Notes: a model not told the origin generated them from the letters alone. DNA of 64,000 bases from Novosphingobium sp. PhB165 (GCF_004341845.1 NZ_SLVB01000001.1:1116001-1180000), one strand, 5' to 3'. Positions 47,464 to 57,100 are shown, counted from the first letter of the stretch. A program made the numbers and translations.

Positions 47464-48879
47464 ATGACTTCCGAGCATCACGACCTCACTTCACATCCCT
47501 GGTTCTTCTGCGGCATCGGTGGATCGGGCATGTTGCCGCTCGCGCTGATCCTAAAGGGGCACGGCGCGAAAGTCGCAGGATCGGACCGCAGCCGCGATCA
47601 GGGCCGCACGCCCGAAAAGTTCGCCTGGCTGGAAAGCCTCGGCTTCGAGCTCCACCCGCAGGATGGCAGCGGCATTACCGGCGCGGCGCAGACCTTGGTC
47701 GCCTCGGCAGCGGTGGAAGACACCGTTCCCGAAGTGGTCCGCGCGAAAGAGTTCGGTTGCCTGCGCATGAGCCGCGCGCAGCTTCTGGCGACTTTGTTCA
47801 ATGCTGCGCCTTTCGGCATTGCCATCGGCGGCACCTCCGGCAAGTCGACCGTCACCGGCATGACCGGCTGGATCATGACCCACGCGGGCCGCGATCCCAC
47901 GATCATGAACGGCGCGGTGATGAAGAACTTCGCCTCGCCCGACGCGCCTTTCGCCAGTGCCCGGGTGGGTGAGGGCGAAGTCTTCGTGTCGGAAGTGGAC
48001 GAGAGCGATGGGTCCATCGCACTCTACCGCCCGAAGGTCGCGGTGCTGGGCAACGTCAGCCTCGATCACAAAAGCCTTGAGGAACTCCGCCAGCTTTTCG
48101 GTGACTTCCTGAGCCGCGCGGAGATCTCCGCGATCAACCTCGACGATGCGGAAACGGCCGCCCTCGCCCCCCATGCGAAGGCGCTGGTGACGTTCGGGAT
48201 TGTTTCGCCGGACGCGCAGATCACCGCGACGGATATTGTGGAAGAGCCGATTTCGCTGACCGCAACGGTCGTGGATCGCCGCGATGGCTCTTCGCATGCG
48301 CTGGCCCTCAAGGTGCCGGGACGCCACAATCTTTACAATGCGCTGGCCGCGATTGCCGCCGCCAATGCGGCCGGGGTTCCGGTGGCTGAGGCGGTCGAGG
48401 CGCTGGGCAGTTTCGTCGGCCTTGCGCGCCGATTTGATATCGTCGGCACCTCACCCTCAGGCGTGACGGTGATCGACGATTTCGGCCACAATCCGGACAA
48501 GGTTTCGGCCACGCTCGCCACGCTCAAGGCGCACGAAGGCCGGGTGATCGCCTTCTTCCAGCCGCACGGCTATGGCCCGCTGCGCCAGATGGGCCACGAA
48601 CTCGCCGAAGTCTTCGCGGCGAAGCTCGGCCCGGATGACGTGACGATCCTGTGCGATCCGGTCTATTTCGGCGGCACGGTGGACCGCTCGCAGGGCAGCG
48701 AGCGCATCGTCGGCCTGATCGAAGCAGCGGGCGGAAAGGCGGAATATGTCGCCGCTCGCGAGGACTGCGCCCGCCGCATTGTCGAGATCGCCAAGCCCGG
48801 TGACCGCGTGGTGGTCATGGGCGCGCGAGACGACACGCTGACGGTATTCGCGAAAGAACTGCTCGCGGCGCTTCCCTGA
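47464..48879 (+). CDS. mpl: UDP-N-acetylmuramate:L-Ala-gamma-D-Glu-meso-DAP ligase type Mur ligase
   Basis: A 471-aa Mur ligase. FFCGIGGSGMLPLALIL is the N-terminal UDP-binding motif, GGTSGKSTVTGMTGW the ATP loop, DESDGSIAL and GRHNLYNALAAIA the central-domain motifs, and VIDDFGHNPDKVSATL the C-terminal start. It reattaches the recycled tripeptide to UDP-MurNAc. In classical Mpl the ATP loop is GTHGKTTT; the Ser for His is noted. The ATG at 47464 gives the family start. Next to ldcA, which makes its substrate. Confidence 0.88.
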   Translation: MTSEHHDLTSHPWFFCGIGGSGMLPLALILKGHGAKVAGSDRSRDQGRTPEKFAWLESLGFELHPQDGSGITGAAQTLVASAAVEDTVPEVVRAKEFGCLRMSRAQLLATLFNAAPFGIAIGGTSGKSTVTGMTGWIMTHAGRDPTIMNGAVMKNFASPDAPFASARVGEGEVFVSEVDESDGSIALYRPKVAVLGNVSLDHKSLEELRQLFGDFLSRAEISAINLDDAETAALAPHAKALVTFGIVSPDAQITATDIVEEPISLTATVVDRRDGSSHALALKVPGRHNLYNALAAIAAANAAGVPVAEAVEALGSFVGLARRFDIVGTSPSGVTVIDDFGHNPDKVSATLATLKAHEGRVIAFFQPHGYGPLRQMGHELAEVFAAKLGPDDVTILCDPVYFGGTVDRSQGSERIVGLIEAAGGKAEYVAAREDCARRIVEIAKPGDRVVVMGARDDTLTVFAKELLAALP

Positions 48880-48898
48880 TCGAGGCCCTGATCGCCGA

Positions 48899-49843
48899 TC
48901 AGTGCGCCTTGCCGCGCACTTTGGCGATCAGATGCACAATCAGCGCGATCACGCCGCCCAGCACGAGCCCGACCACGGCCGAAGCCAGCGCATAGCCCAG
49001 CCAGCCGAGCACACCGCCCAGCGGCCCGCCCAGTACCGTGAGCCAGTGCTGGAAGTCATGCGCCAGGTGCGCCGGAGCAGGAACGCCCAGTTGCTCAAGA
49101 CCGTGGAGGATGATCCCGCCGCCGACCCACAACATCGCCACCGTGCCGACCGAAGCGAGCACGGTCAGCACATTGGGCATGCCCTGCACCAGCATGCGGC
49201 CCACGGCCTGCGTGCCCTTCCCTTCCTTCCGGGCGAGGTGGAGGCCGATGTCGTCCATCTTCACGATTAGCGCCACTGCGCCATAGACGCCCGCCGTGAT
49301 CAGCACGCCCACCAGCGCCAGCGCCACCGCGCGCGTCACCAGCGAACTGTCGGCGACTTCGGCAAGAGCGATGGCCATGATCTCTGCCGAAAGGATCAGG
49401 TCTGTGCGGATGGCGCCGGAAACGCGCACCTGTTCGAATGTCGTCGCGTCCTGGACGGGGCTTTCCAGCGTTTCGCCGTGCTTGGCGCCGCCCAGCTTCT
49501 CGATCACTTTTTCCGCGCCCTCGAAAGCGAGGTAGCTGCCGCCCAGCATCAGGATCGGCGTGATGAGCCAGGGCAGAAACGCACTCAGCACCAGAGCAAT
49601 CGGCAGCAGGATGAACAGCTTGTTGCGCAGCGATCCCTTGGTGATCTTCCAGATGATCGGCAGTTCCCGATCGGGCGTGAAATCGGTGACATAGCCCGGC
49701 GTCACCGCCGCATCGTCGATCACCACGCCGGCCGCCTTGCTCCCGGCCTTGGCCACACCCACCCCCACGTCATCGAGCGAGGCGGCGGCGGCACGCGCGA
49801 TCACCGCAACGTCATCGAGCAGGGCAACGAGGCCGGAAGGCAT
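48899..49843 (-). CDS. DUF808 (YedI-type) inner membrane protein
   Basis: A 314-aa protein. PSGLVALLDDVAVIARAAAASLDDVG is the hallmark N-terminus (residues 2-27), IDDAAVTPGYV follows, and six or so membrane helices fill the rest, ending in a basic tail. No function is established for the family. The ATG at 49841-49843 is the family start; the 13 extra residues to 49882 are rejected. Convergent with mpl. Confidence 0.9.
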   Translation of the reverse strand: MPSGLVALLDDVAVIARAAAASLDDVGVGVAKAGSKAAGVVIDDAAVTPGYVTDFTPDRELPIIWKITKGSLRNKLFILLPIALVLSAFLPWLITPILMLGGSYLAFEGAEKVIEKLGGAKHGETLESPVQDATTFEQVRVSGAIRTDLILSAEIMAIALAEVADSSLVTRAVALALVGVLITAGVYGAVALIVKMDDIGLHLARKEGKGTQAVGRMLVQGMPNVLTVLASVGTVAMLWVGGGIILHGLEQLGVPAPAHLAHDFQHWLTVLGGPLGGVLGWLGYALASAVVGLVLGGVIALIVHLIAKVRGKAH

Positions 49844-50104
49844 TGGAAGAACAATCCTTGGTCGGTTGAACAGAATTCCCAAGCCATGCGGGGGAATTTT
49901 TCACCGATCAAGCAATTCCGGCAAAAACCTCGCCAATGAAGGGGTTTGTGGCCTTCTGTGGTGGCCGACGCCGCACTTCCGCAAGACCGATTGCCATTGC
50001 TCCCCTCACACTGCCCTTAACGGCGTTCAATGCGCACCGTTCTCTCCCCTGTCCGGAACGAGCCTCGACGGTGACTTCCAACATACTGAAACTGGGGAAC
50101 AATC

Positions 50105-50929
50105 ATGTCGGTCATCAACACGAACATCAGCGCCATCCGCGCCTCGAACGCATCGATTGCCGCCAACGCGGCGCTCGGCACCGCGATGGAGCGCCTCTCC
50201 ACCGGCAAGCGCATCAATTCCGCCAAGGACGATGCCGCGGGCCTTGCCATCTCCACCTCGATGAGTTCGCAGATCCGCGGCATGAGCCAGGGCATCCGCA
50301 ACGCCAACGACGACATCTCTCTGGCGCAGACCGCCGACGGCGCGCTGGACGAAGTGGCCAACATGCTCCAGCGGGTCCGCGAACTGGCGATCCAGTCGGC
50401 ATCGGGCACCTATCAGGACACCGACCGCGACGCGATGCAGCAGGAAGTGTCCGCGCTGACCGACCAGATCGGCGACATCCTTTCCACCACCACGTTCAAC
50501 GGCAACAAGCTGTTTTCCACCACCTCCGGCTCGGACGTGACATTCGACATCCAGACCGGTTCGAACTCCGGCGAAAAGGTTACTCTCACATCGGTCGCCA
50601 TCGACGGCACCGATCTCGACGCCACGGCGCTGGACGTTTCGACCAGCACCGCCGCCTCGAACACGCTGGACCATGTCGACGATGCGCTGAAATCCCTGAA
50701 CGTCAACCGCGCCTCGCTCGGCGCCGGGCAGAACCGGCTGGAATCGGCGATCAACAACCTGACCAGCAATGTGACCAACCTCTCCGACGCCCGCTCACGG
50801 ATCGAGGACGCCGATTATTCGGTCGAAACCACGCAGATGGCCAAGGCGCAGATCCTTTCGCAAGCCTCCACCGCGATGATCGCGCAGGCCAATCAGGCCC
50901 AGCAGAACGTCCTTACGCTTCTGCGCTGA
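50105..50929 (+). CDS. fliC: Flagellin
   Basis: A 274-aa short flagellin, made of the conserved D0/D1 helices with a small central part. N-terminus [37 protein letters not shown], and the C-terminal [19 protein letters not shown] ending QNVLTLLR. Exported by the type III flagellar apparatus. No other flagellar gene is in the window, so it is an orphan copy here. GGGGAAC lies just before the ATG. Confidence 0.97.
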   Translation: MSVINTNISAIRASNASIAANAALGTAMERLSTGKRINSAKDDAAGLAISTSMSSQIRGMSQGIRNANDDISLAQTADGALDEVANMLQRVRELAIQSASGTYQDTDRDAMQQEVSALTDQIGDILSTTTFNGNKLFSTTSGSDVTFDIQTGSNSGEKVTLTSVAIDGTDLDATALDVSTSTAASNTLDHVDDALKSLNVNRASLGAGQNRLESAINNLTSNVTNLSDARSRIEDADYSVETTQMAKAQILSQASTAMIAQANQAQQNVLTLLR

Positions 50930-50965
50930 ACGGTTCCCCAGCGGGATCCCTGAGGTCCCGAAAGC

Positions 50966-51000
50966 ACCCGGCGGGCAGCGATGCCCGCCGGGTTGTCTTT
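50966..51000 (+). terminator. Strong terminator after flagellin gene
   Basis: ACCCGGCGGGCA / TGCCCGCCGGGT is a perfect 12-bp stem with a 4-base loop, followed by TGTCTTT. It is likely also used by the convergent GST gene. Confidence 0.92.
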
Positions 51001-51004
51001 GCTT

Positions 51005-51700
51005 TCAGAACTCGACGTCGAGTTCCTCGATATCCTCTGGCTCGGCCTTGGCGGCGGCCAGCCATTCGGCCATCGGCGCCCACACGGCAATGGTCTCGCA
51101 ATAGGCGCGGCACAGGTCGTTCATCGGCACGGCATAGCTCAGGAAGCGGCGCGTAACCGGCGCATACATGGCATCGGCCACGGTCGGCTCGCTCCCGAAC
51201 AGATAGGGGCCGCCGTAGATCTCGATGCATTCCTGCCAGATTGCCTCGATCCGCTCGATATCCGGGCGCGCCCCGGAAAAGATCGGAAAGCTTTCGTGTT
51301 CCACCTTGAGGTTCATCGGCAGCGCCGAGCGCAAGTTGGTGAAGCCGGAATGGATCTCGCCCGAGATCGAGCGGCAATGCGCCCGCGCGATCGGATCCTG
51401 CGGCAGCATTCCCGCGCCGGGGTATTTCTCGTTGAGATATTCGGCGATCGCCAGCGTGTCCCACACGCTGGCGCCCTCATGTTCGAGACGCGGCACCAGA
51501 ACCGAGGGCGAGAGCAGCAGCAACTCCGCGCGATTGGCCGCATCGTTGGCGACTACTTTCTCCTCCACCTCGATCCCCGCAAGGCGGCACAGGAGCCAGC
51601 CGCGCAGCGACCAGGCCGAATAGGTCTTGCTCGAAATCGATAGCTGGGCGCTTCCCGACTCGCTCACCGCCGTCTCCGCATAATGTGCTTTTGCTTGCAT
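51005..51700 (-). CDS. Glutathione S-transferase family protein
   Basis: A 231-aa protein. The N-terminal thioredoxin-like domain has SSKTYSAWSLRGW (catalytic region with Ser), VLVPRLEHEG (cis-Pro) and ESASVW-like substrate contacts (here EGASVWDTLAIAEYL). The C-terminal helical domain includes TVADAMYAPV. The first 18 residues are an unconserved lead. The ATG at 51698-51700 is chosen. Divergent from the PHB depolymerase gene; substrate unknown. Confidence 0.85.
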   Translation of the reverse strand: MQAKAHYAETAVSESGSAQLSISSKTYSAWSLRGWLLCRLAGIEVEEKVVANDAANRAELLLLSPSVLVPRLEHEGASVWDTLAIAEYLNEKYPGAGMLPQDPIARAHCRSISGEIHSGFTNLRSALPMNLKVEHESFPIFSGARPDIERIEAIWQECIEIYGGPYLFGSEPTVADAMYAPVTRRFLSYAVPMNDLCRAYCETIAVWAPMAEWLAAAKAEPEDIEELDVEF

Positions 51701-51788
51701 CAGCTTATGATGCAGCGCAGCATGAATCCAGCACCGATTGCGCCTCGAAACGAATCGCGCGCGAAACCGCGGCAGGGAAAGACCACGC

Positions 51789-53024
51789 ATGCTCTACCAG
51801 GCGTACCAGGCCTATTCGGACCTGCTCGAACTCCCCCGCTGGGCCGCGCGCAACACCGTCGAGATGCGGGACCGCTATTTTGGCGGAGCCCACGATCAGC
51901 CCTGGTTACGCCGCTTTTTCGCGCTTTCGGAGACATTCGAGAAGGCCACGATCACCCATGCGCGCCCAGCCTACAACATTACCTCGGTACTGAGCGGCAA
52001 CCGCGAGGTCGCCGTGCGTGAGGAAGTGGTGGTGGACCTGCCGTTCGGCAACCTGCTGCACTTTGCCAAGGACGATGTTGCAGCGCCGCAACCGAAGATG
52101 CTGGTCGTCGCCCCGCTCTCCGGCCACTACGCGACCTTGCTGCGCGATACCGTGTTCACGCTGCTGAGCGATCACGACGTCTACATCACCGACTGGAAGA
52201 ACGCGCGCGACATCCCGCTGAGCCAGGGTCACTTCGGCTTCGACGACTTCATCGACTATGTAATTCACTTCCTGCAGGAACTGGGTGACGCCGACGGCAA
52301 GCGCGGCGCGCATGTGCTTGCGGTGTGCCAGCCTTGCGTGCCGGTGCTGGCAGCCGTCGCGCTGATGGCGCAGGACGACGATCCCTGCCAACCCCGCTCG
52401 ATGACGCTGATGGGCGGCCCTATCGACACCCGCGAAAGCCCCACCAGCGTCAACGAACTGGCGACCGAACACCCCTTCGCCTGGTTTCAGGACACGATGA
52501 TCGAGACGGTGCCGTGGCGCCACAAGGGCGCCGGCCGCAAGGTCTATCCCGGCTTCATCCAGCTTTCCGCCTTCATGTCGATGAACCTCGGCCGCCACTT
52601 CGGCCAGTTCCGCAAGCTCTATCAGGCGCTGGCCGACGACCGGCAGGCCGATGCCGACAAGATCGAGACGTTCTACGAGGAATATCTCGCCGTGCTGGAC
52701 CTCACGGCCGAATTCTATCTCGAAACGATCGACAAGGTGTTCCAGCGGGCGCTGCTGGCCAAGGGCGAACTGGAGCATCGGGGCCGCAAGGTGGACTGCG
52801 GTGCGATCCGCAAGACGGCCCTGCTCACTGTCGAGGGCGAGCGGGATGACATCTGCGCGGTGGGCCAGACGGCGGCGGCGCACTTCCTGTGTTCCAGCCT
52901 GCGGCCGCATCTGAAGCGGCACCACCTCCAGCCCGGCGTGGGCCATTATGGCCTGTTTGCCGGGTCGCGCTGGGAAACGCAGGTTTACCCGCAAGTGCGC
53001 AACCTTGTTCTGGCGGTGAGTTAG
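51789..53024 (+). CDS. phaZ: Intracellular polyhydroxybutyrate depolymerase
   Basis: A 411-aa enzyme that mobilises stored PHA granules. The catalytic residue is a Cys in AVCQPCVPVLAAVA, as in intracellular PhaZ depolymerases, with VTDWxxARDIPL-type (here ITDWKNARDIPLS) and GVGHYGLFAGSRW carrying the His. No signal peptide, which fits a cytoplasmic enzyme. The ATG at 51789 gives family length. PHA synthase is not in the window. Confidence 0.93.
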   Translation: MLYQAYQAYSDLLELPRWAARNTVEMRDRYFGGAHDQPWLRRFFALSETFEKATITHARPAYNITSVLSGNREVAVREEVVVDLPFGNLLHFAKDDVAAPQPKMLVVAPLSGHYATLLRDTVFTLLSDHDVYITDWKNARDIPLSQGHFGFDDFIDYVIHFLQELGDADGKRGAHVLAVCQPCVPVLAAVALMAQDDDPCQPRSMTLMGGPIDTRESPTSVNELATEHPFAWFQDTMIETVPWRHKGAGRKVYPGFIQLSAFMSMNLGRHFGQFRKLYQALADDRQADADKIETFYEEYLAVLDLTAEFYLETIDKVFQRALLAKGELEHRGRKVDCGAIRKTALLTVEGERDDICAVGQTAAAHFLCSSLRPHLKRHHLQPGVGHYGLFAGSRWETQVYPQVRNLVLAVS

Positions 53025-53158
53025 GGCGGTAGGGAGTAATTCGAGCGCTAAATCCATCTGTCGCTGCCTTTACCCGAGATATGCCTTTCCGGAACCGCCG
53101 CCATTGCAGCTATTCCCTCGCTGTTTATCGTCTCCCATAAGCCGACATTTGCCTTCAG

Positions 53159-53638
53159 TTATCGCGACAGAAAGCAATCCACCACGTCGCCCCTTACACC
53201 GCATGAAACTAAGTCCGCCGACCGGGTGGCGACAGGATCAACCTCACGATTGGCCAAGACAAACTCGTCGGCTTTGGGATCAAACGCGATGACCGTTCCC
53301 GCACTATCGTCCGCCACGACTATAACTGGCAGGACCACGAGACCATCACCAAAATCGTCCCGCATTTCCGCGAAAAATGGATGGACAATCGACGCTTTGA
53401 GGTCGTTCAATTGGTCGACGAACCATTCTCGACCCAACTCAATGCCGAATCCTACATGTTCAGCCGGAGGGGAAAAGCTTTCAATCGAGCGCTGAATTCG
53501 CACAGTGATTTGGTCAAAATCGGTAGCCATATTCGTCATCTGCCGCCCTTGAACGGCATGAGCAATAGAAGCCACTGCGTGCATCTTGCTGGAACGCAGA
53601 ATCGACGCTGCAATGTCGTCCACCGTTAGCGCAGGCAT
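53159..53638 (-). CDS. Orphan hypothetical protein
   Basis: A 159-aa soluble protein starting at the ATG at 53636-53638, with GAGG 8 nt upstream. A C-terminal stretch (VVLPVIVVADDSAGTVIAFDP, then ADEFVLANRE) looks like a real beta-sheet core, reminiscent of SMI1/KNR4-type immunity folds, but I cannot confirm this. Codon usage is less GC-biased than its neighbours, and tandem repeats begin 9 bp upstream, so a recent acquisition is possible. The opposite-strand ORFs here are shadows. Confidence 0.5.
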   Translation of the reverse strand: MPALTVDDIAASILRSSKMHAVASIAHAVQGRQMTNMATDFDQITVRIQRSIESFSPPAEHVGFGIELGREWFVDQLNDLKASIVHPFFAEMRDDFGDGLVVLPVIVVADDSAGTVIAFDPKADEFVLANREVDPVATRSADLVSCGVRGDVVDCFLSR

Positions 53639-53646
53639 CCACATTT

Positions 53647-54063
53647 CCTCATTCGACCAATTCCCCAACTCCGCTCAGGCTGAGCTTGTCGAAGCCCCCG
53701 CCGGCGTGGCGCCGGTGCTGCCATCCTTCGACAGGCTCAGGATGAGCGGTGTGGAGGGCGGTAGGTACGATTGGCCGATCAAAACACGGCGCAAGCGGCG
53801 CGATGGATCCTGAAACAAGTTCAGGATGACGGGGCGACCAAAGCTTTTTTCCGCTCATTCAACCATTTTCTCGATCCCGCTGAGGCTGAGCCTGTCGAAG
53901 CCCTCGGCGGCGTGGCGCGGTGCTGCCATCCTTCGACAAGCTCAGCATGATCCGTGTGGAGGGCACGCAGGCGCGATTGGCCGATCAAAACACGGTGCAA
54001 GCGGCCCTATGGATCCTGAAACAGGTTCAGGACGACGAGGGGTTTGGAGGCGGCCAAAGCTTT
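53647..54063. repeat. Tandem pair of composite inverted-repeat units (206-bp period)
   Basis: Two diverged copies are offset by exactly 206 bp through most of their length: GCTGAG starts at 53679 and 53885, GGCCGATCAAAACACGG at 53773 and 53979, ATGGATCCTGAAAC at 53803 and 54009. Each unit has its own inverted pair (GCTTGTCGAAG / CTTCGACAAGCTC) and ends with an arm of the 17154-17286 element. Confidence 0.8.
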
Positions 54064-54163
54064 CCATCGGGCGCCCAGAAAGACGTGCCATTTCTCGCCC
54101 ACCCTATTGCGCGGCAATGGCAATGGATTACACATTTGCGCCGTTCAATTGGGGGAAATTCAG

Positions 54164-56974
54164 GTGCATCTGGGCAAAGTCTCGCGGGCCGTTCTGGCCT
54201 GCGCCATCGTTGCGGCTATTCCGTCTCCGGCCTTTGCGGGCGAGACCGTTCTCTACCAGCCCTCGCCCGCCTGGGTGAAAGTCGCCGCTCTGCCTGCCGC
54301 CACCGGCTCCGACACGGCGCCCATCGCCATCTACGATTCGCAGCAGAAGGTCGAAGGCGGCCAGCTTTGGCGCTATAACGATACGGCGGTACGGATCGCT
54401 TCTGCCGAGATGCTCGCCCAGTTCTCTACCGTCGCCGCGCAGTGGTCGCCCGATCAGGGAGACCTCATCATTCACGAGATCTCGATCGTGCGCGATGGCG
54501 AGACTATCGACCTCCTCAAAGGCGGCATGAAGCTTGACGTGCTGCGCCGCGAGGAATTGCTCGAACAGCGCCAGCTCACCGGCGTACTTAGCGCCACGGC
54601 CGCGATTCAGGGCCTGCGCGTGGGCGATCTGTTCCGCCTGCGCTATTCCAGCACGCAGCATGACAAAGTGCTGGGCGATCACGTGCAGGCCATGGCCGTC
54701 CTCCCCGTTCGCCCCTTGCGGATCGGCACCGGGCGCCTGCGCGTGATCTGGCCGGTGGCAGAGAACGCCAAGTGGCAGATCCTCACCAAGGACAGCCCGG
54801 CAGCCCCGGTCCGCCATGGCGACACCATGGAACTGGAAGTGCCGCTGCCACTGGCCAAGCAGCCCGAAATGCCGGCCGACGTACCCGCGCGGTTCCGCCC
54901 TCTGCCGCTTTTCGAATTCTCCACGTTCCGCGACTGGCCCGAGGTTTCGCGCACGTTCGCCCCGCTCTATGCGGCGCACGGGCTGATTGCCGACGGCACG
55001 CCGCTGGCCGCCGAGGCGGACAAGATCGCCGCCGCCTCGACCGATCCGTTGACGCGTGCGCAGGCCGCGCTCCAGCTCGTGCAGGACAAAGTGCGCTATC
55101 TCGCGGTCCAGATGAACGGCGGCAACTATACGCCGCAGAAGCCGGAGGAGACCTGGCAACTGCGCTACGGCGATTGCAAGGCCAAGACCCTGCTCCTGCT
55201 GGCCCTGCTTGACCGGCTGGGCGTGGAGGCCGAGGCGGTGACCGCCAGCGCCACAGGCGGGGCTTTCGACCTGCCGCGCCGCCTGCCCAGCGCCGCCGTG
55301 TTCGACCACGTGCTGGTCCGGGCGAAAGTGGGCGGACAGAGCCTCTGGCTTGACGGTACCGGACTCGGTTCGCGGATCGAGGACATCCATGACACGCCCG
55401 ATTTCGGCTACGTCCTGCCGCTGCGTACGGCCGGTGCCGAGCCCGAACTGATCGAGACCCACGCCAACGCGCGGCCGACGCTGGAACTGGAGGCGGACTA
55501 TGACGAGAGCACCAGCCTCGATCTGCCGGCGGTCGTTACGGCCAAAGTCACGCTCCACGGCGCGCAGGCGCTCGGCATCGGGCTAGCCGCCAATTCGCTC
55601 GATCCCGAGCAGCGCGACGACATGGTCCGCAGCCAGCTTACGCGCGTGCTTGGCCAAGGCCAGTACCCCGAGGTTTCGATCGAAACCTCGACCGACAATG
55701 CCACTACCGTGCTCAAGGGGCGTGGCATCGTCACCACCGTGTGGAGGCCGCGCGACCGGCTGATGCAACGGCGGATGGAGAGCATGCTCGCCGACTTCTC
55801 CTTCATCCCCGACCGTGCCCGCGCCGAATGGCGGCAGCTTCCGGTCGCCACGACGCAGCCGGTCAGCATGGTCTATCATGTGCGGATCAAGCTGCCGGAC
55901 GCCGGCAAGGGCTATACGCTCCAGGGCGCGAACGACATCGACGCCTCGGTCGGCGGATCGCGCTTCACCGGCCATGCGGCGCTCACTGGCGGCCTGTTCT
56001 CCTATGACGAGCGACAGGACGCTTCGGGGCAGGAAGTTCCCGCGGACCTGATCGCCGCCGACCGCGCGCAACTCGCCAAGGCGCAGGCACAAGTTCCGCA
56101 GATCGTCGCCCCCGCCAATGCCACGCGCCGCTGGGATCTCACTCCCGCCACCAAGGGCACGACACAGGCTGCCGCGATCGACGGCATCCTCACCAAAGCC
56201 ATGGCGGCCAAGGAGCCCAAGCCGGATCCCTGGATCGCACGTGCCAGCGTGCGCCGGGGCATCGGTGACTACAAAGGTGCGCGCGAGGACCTGACCCACG
56301 CCATCGCCCTTTCGGCGGATGCGCCCTCCTATCTCGAACGCGCCGAGGTCAACCGCGCGCTGGGCGACGTGCCGGGCGCCATGGCCGATGCCCGCAAGGC
56401 GCAGGAACTCGATCCTTCGGACAGCGCCTCCGCCGATCTCGTGGCCACGCTGCTGGCACTGGAAGGCAAGACCGACGAAGTTCGCGAACTGATCGATGAG
56501 AAGATTGCGTTGGGCGGCGACGAACTGCGGTTCTGGCAAATGTCGAAAGTCGAGAAGCTGGGCCTCTATGCCGATGCAACCGAGGCGCTGTCGATGCTGG
56601 ACACGCTGATGACGCAGAGGCCGCAGAGCCCGGACCTGCTCAACCTGGCCTGCTGGATCAAGGGCATGCGTGGGGTCGAGGTGGAAAGCGCGGTTCGCCA
56701 GTGCTCCAGCGCGGTCGAGCTGGCCGCCAGCCCGGTCGGCCCGCTCGACAGCCGGGCAGTGATCTGGTTCCGCCTTGGCCGCTATGACGATGCCCTGCAC
56801 GATCTCGATGCCGTAATTCTGGAAGCACCGACGCAGGCCGAAAGCCGTTACATGCGCGGCATTGTCCTCGCCCGCCTTGGCCGCGCGGCCGAGAGCCGGG
56901 ACGAAATCGCCGTTGCCCGCCGGCTGGATCCGGGCGTCGATACGCTCTACACAAAGCTCGGGATCAAGCCCTGA
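54164..56974 (+). CDS. DUF3857 / transglutaminase-like / TPR exported protein
   Basis: A 936-aa protein. A signal peptide ends SPAFAGE. DUF3857 covers about 60-230. A transglutaminase-like core follows (catalytic Cys in RYGDCKAKTLLLLALL, His in FDHVLV, Asp in LWLDGTG). A beta-rich section and then TPR-like helices fill 710-936 (WIARASVRRGIGDYKGAREDLTHAIAL and further repeats). The GTG at 54164 has GGGGGAAATTCA upstream. Proteins of this layout are common in sphingomonads and bacteroidetes; a role in the envelope or peptide handling is likely but unproven. Confidence 0.87.
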   Translation: MHLGKVSRAVLACAIVAAIPSPAFAGETVLYQPSPAWVKVAALPAATGSDTAPIAIYDSQQKVEGGQLWRYNDTAVRIASAEMLAQFSTVAAQWSPDQGDLIIHEISIVRDGETIDLLKGGMKLDVLRREELLEQRQLTGVLSATAAIQGLRVGDLFRLRYSSTQHDKVLGDHVQAMAVLPVRPLRIGTGRLRVIWPVAENAKWQILTKDSPAAPVRHGDTMELEVPLPLAKQPEMPADVPARFRPLPLFEFSTFRDWPEVSRTFAPLYAAHGLIADGTPLAAEADKIAAASTDPLTRAQAALQLVQDKVRYLAVQMNGGNYTPQKPEETWQLRYGDCKAKTLLLLALLDRLGVEAEAVTASATGGAFDLPRRLPSAAVFDHVLVRAKVGGQSLWLDGTGLGSRIEDIHDTPDFGYVLPLRTAGAEPELIETHANARPTLELEADYDESTSLDLPAVVTAKVTLHGAQALGIGLAANSLDPEQRDDMVRSQLTRVLGQGQYPEVSIETSTDNATTVLKGRGIVTTVWRPRDRLMQRRMESMLADFSFIPDRARAEWRQLPVATTQPVSMVYHVRIKLPDAGKGYTLQGANDIDASVGGSRFTGHAALTGGLFSYDERQDASGQEVPADLIAADRAQLAKAQAQVPQIVAPANATRRWDLTPATKGTTQAAAIDGILTKAMAAKEPKPDPWIARASVRRGIGDYKGAREDLTHAIALSADAPSYLERAEVNRALGDVPGAMADARKAQELDPSDSASADLVATLLALEGKTDEVRELIDEKIALGGDELRFWQMSKVEKLGLYADATEALSMLDTLMTQRPQSPDLLNLACWIKGMRGVEVESAVRQCSSAVELAASPVGPLDSRAVIWFRLGRYDDALHDLDAVILEAPTQAESRYMRGIVLARLGRAAESRDEIAVARRLDPGVDTLYTKLGIKP

Positions 56975-56990
56975 GCGCCCGTTTCGCTTC

Positions 56991-57020
56991 GCACGCCTCC
57001 GGCATCGGCCGGGGGCGTGC
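56991..57020 (+). terminator. Hairpin after the DUF3857 gene
   Basis: GCACGCCTCCGGC and GCCGGGGGCGTGC form a stem 17 bp after the stop, with no U-run. Confidence 0.5.
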
Positions 57021-57066
57021 GGTCGGATAGAGCTTGCATTTCCCGGCCACCCCGCATAAGGGCGCG

Positions 57067-57100
57067 CCTTCCGACCGTGCCGTATGGCCGCTCGGAAAGG
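57067..57100 (+). promoter_or_regulatory. Candidate S6:S18-binding leader of rpsF
   Basis: CCTTCCGA and TCGGAAAGG close a stem around CCGTGCCGTATGGCCGC, leaving CCG bases unpaired beside a small inner hairpin (GCC-GTAT-GGC). The known S6:S18 leader motif is a stem with an unpaired CCG that mimics the rRNA site and lets the protein pair repress its own operon. Position, 72 bp before rpsF, fits. Not verified by covariation. Confidence 0.45.

Noticed and set aside
49883..50104. Sigma-54 or sigma-28 promoter for the flagellin gene
   Set aside because: GG and GC words are present but not with the required spacing, and no clear sigma-28 box was found.
53226..53495. 89-aa plus-strand ORF opposite the orphan gene
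   Set aside because: Ser/Thr-rich shadow without a ribosome site; the minus-strand frame is better supported.
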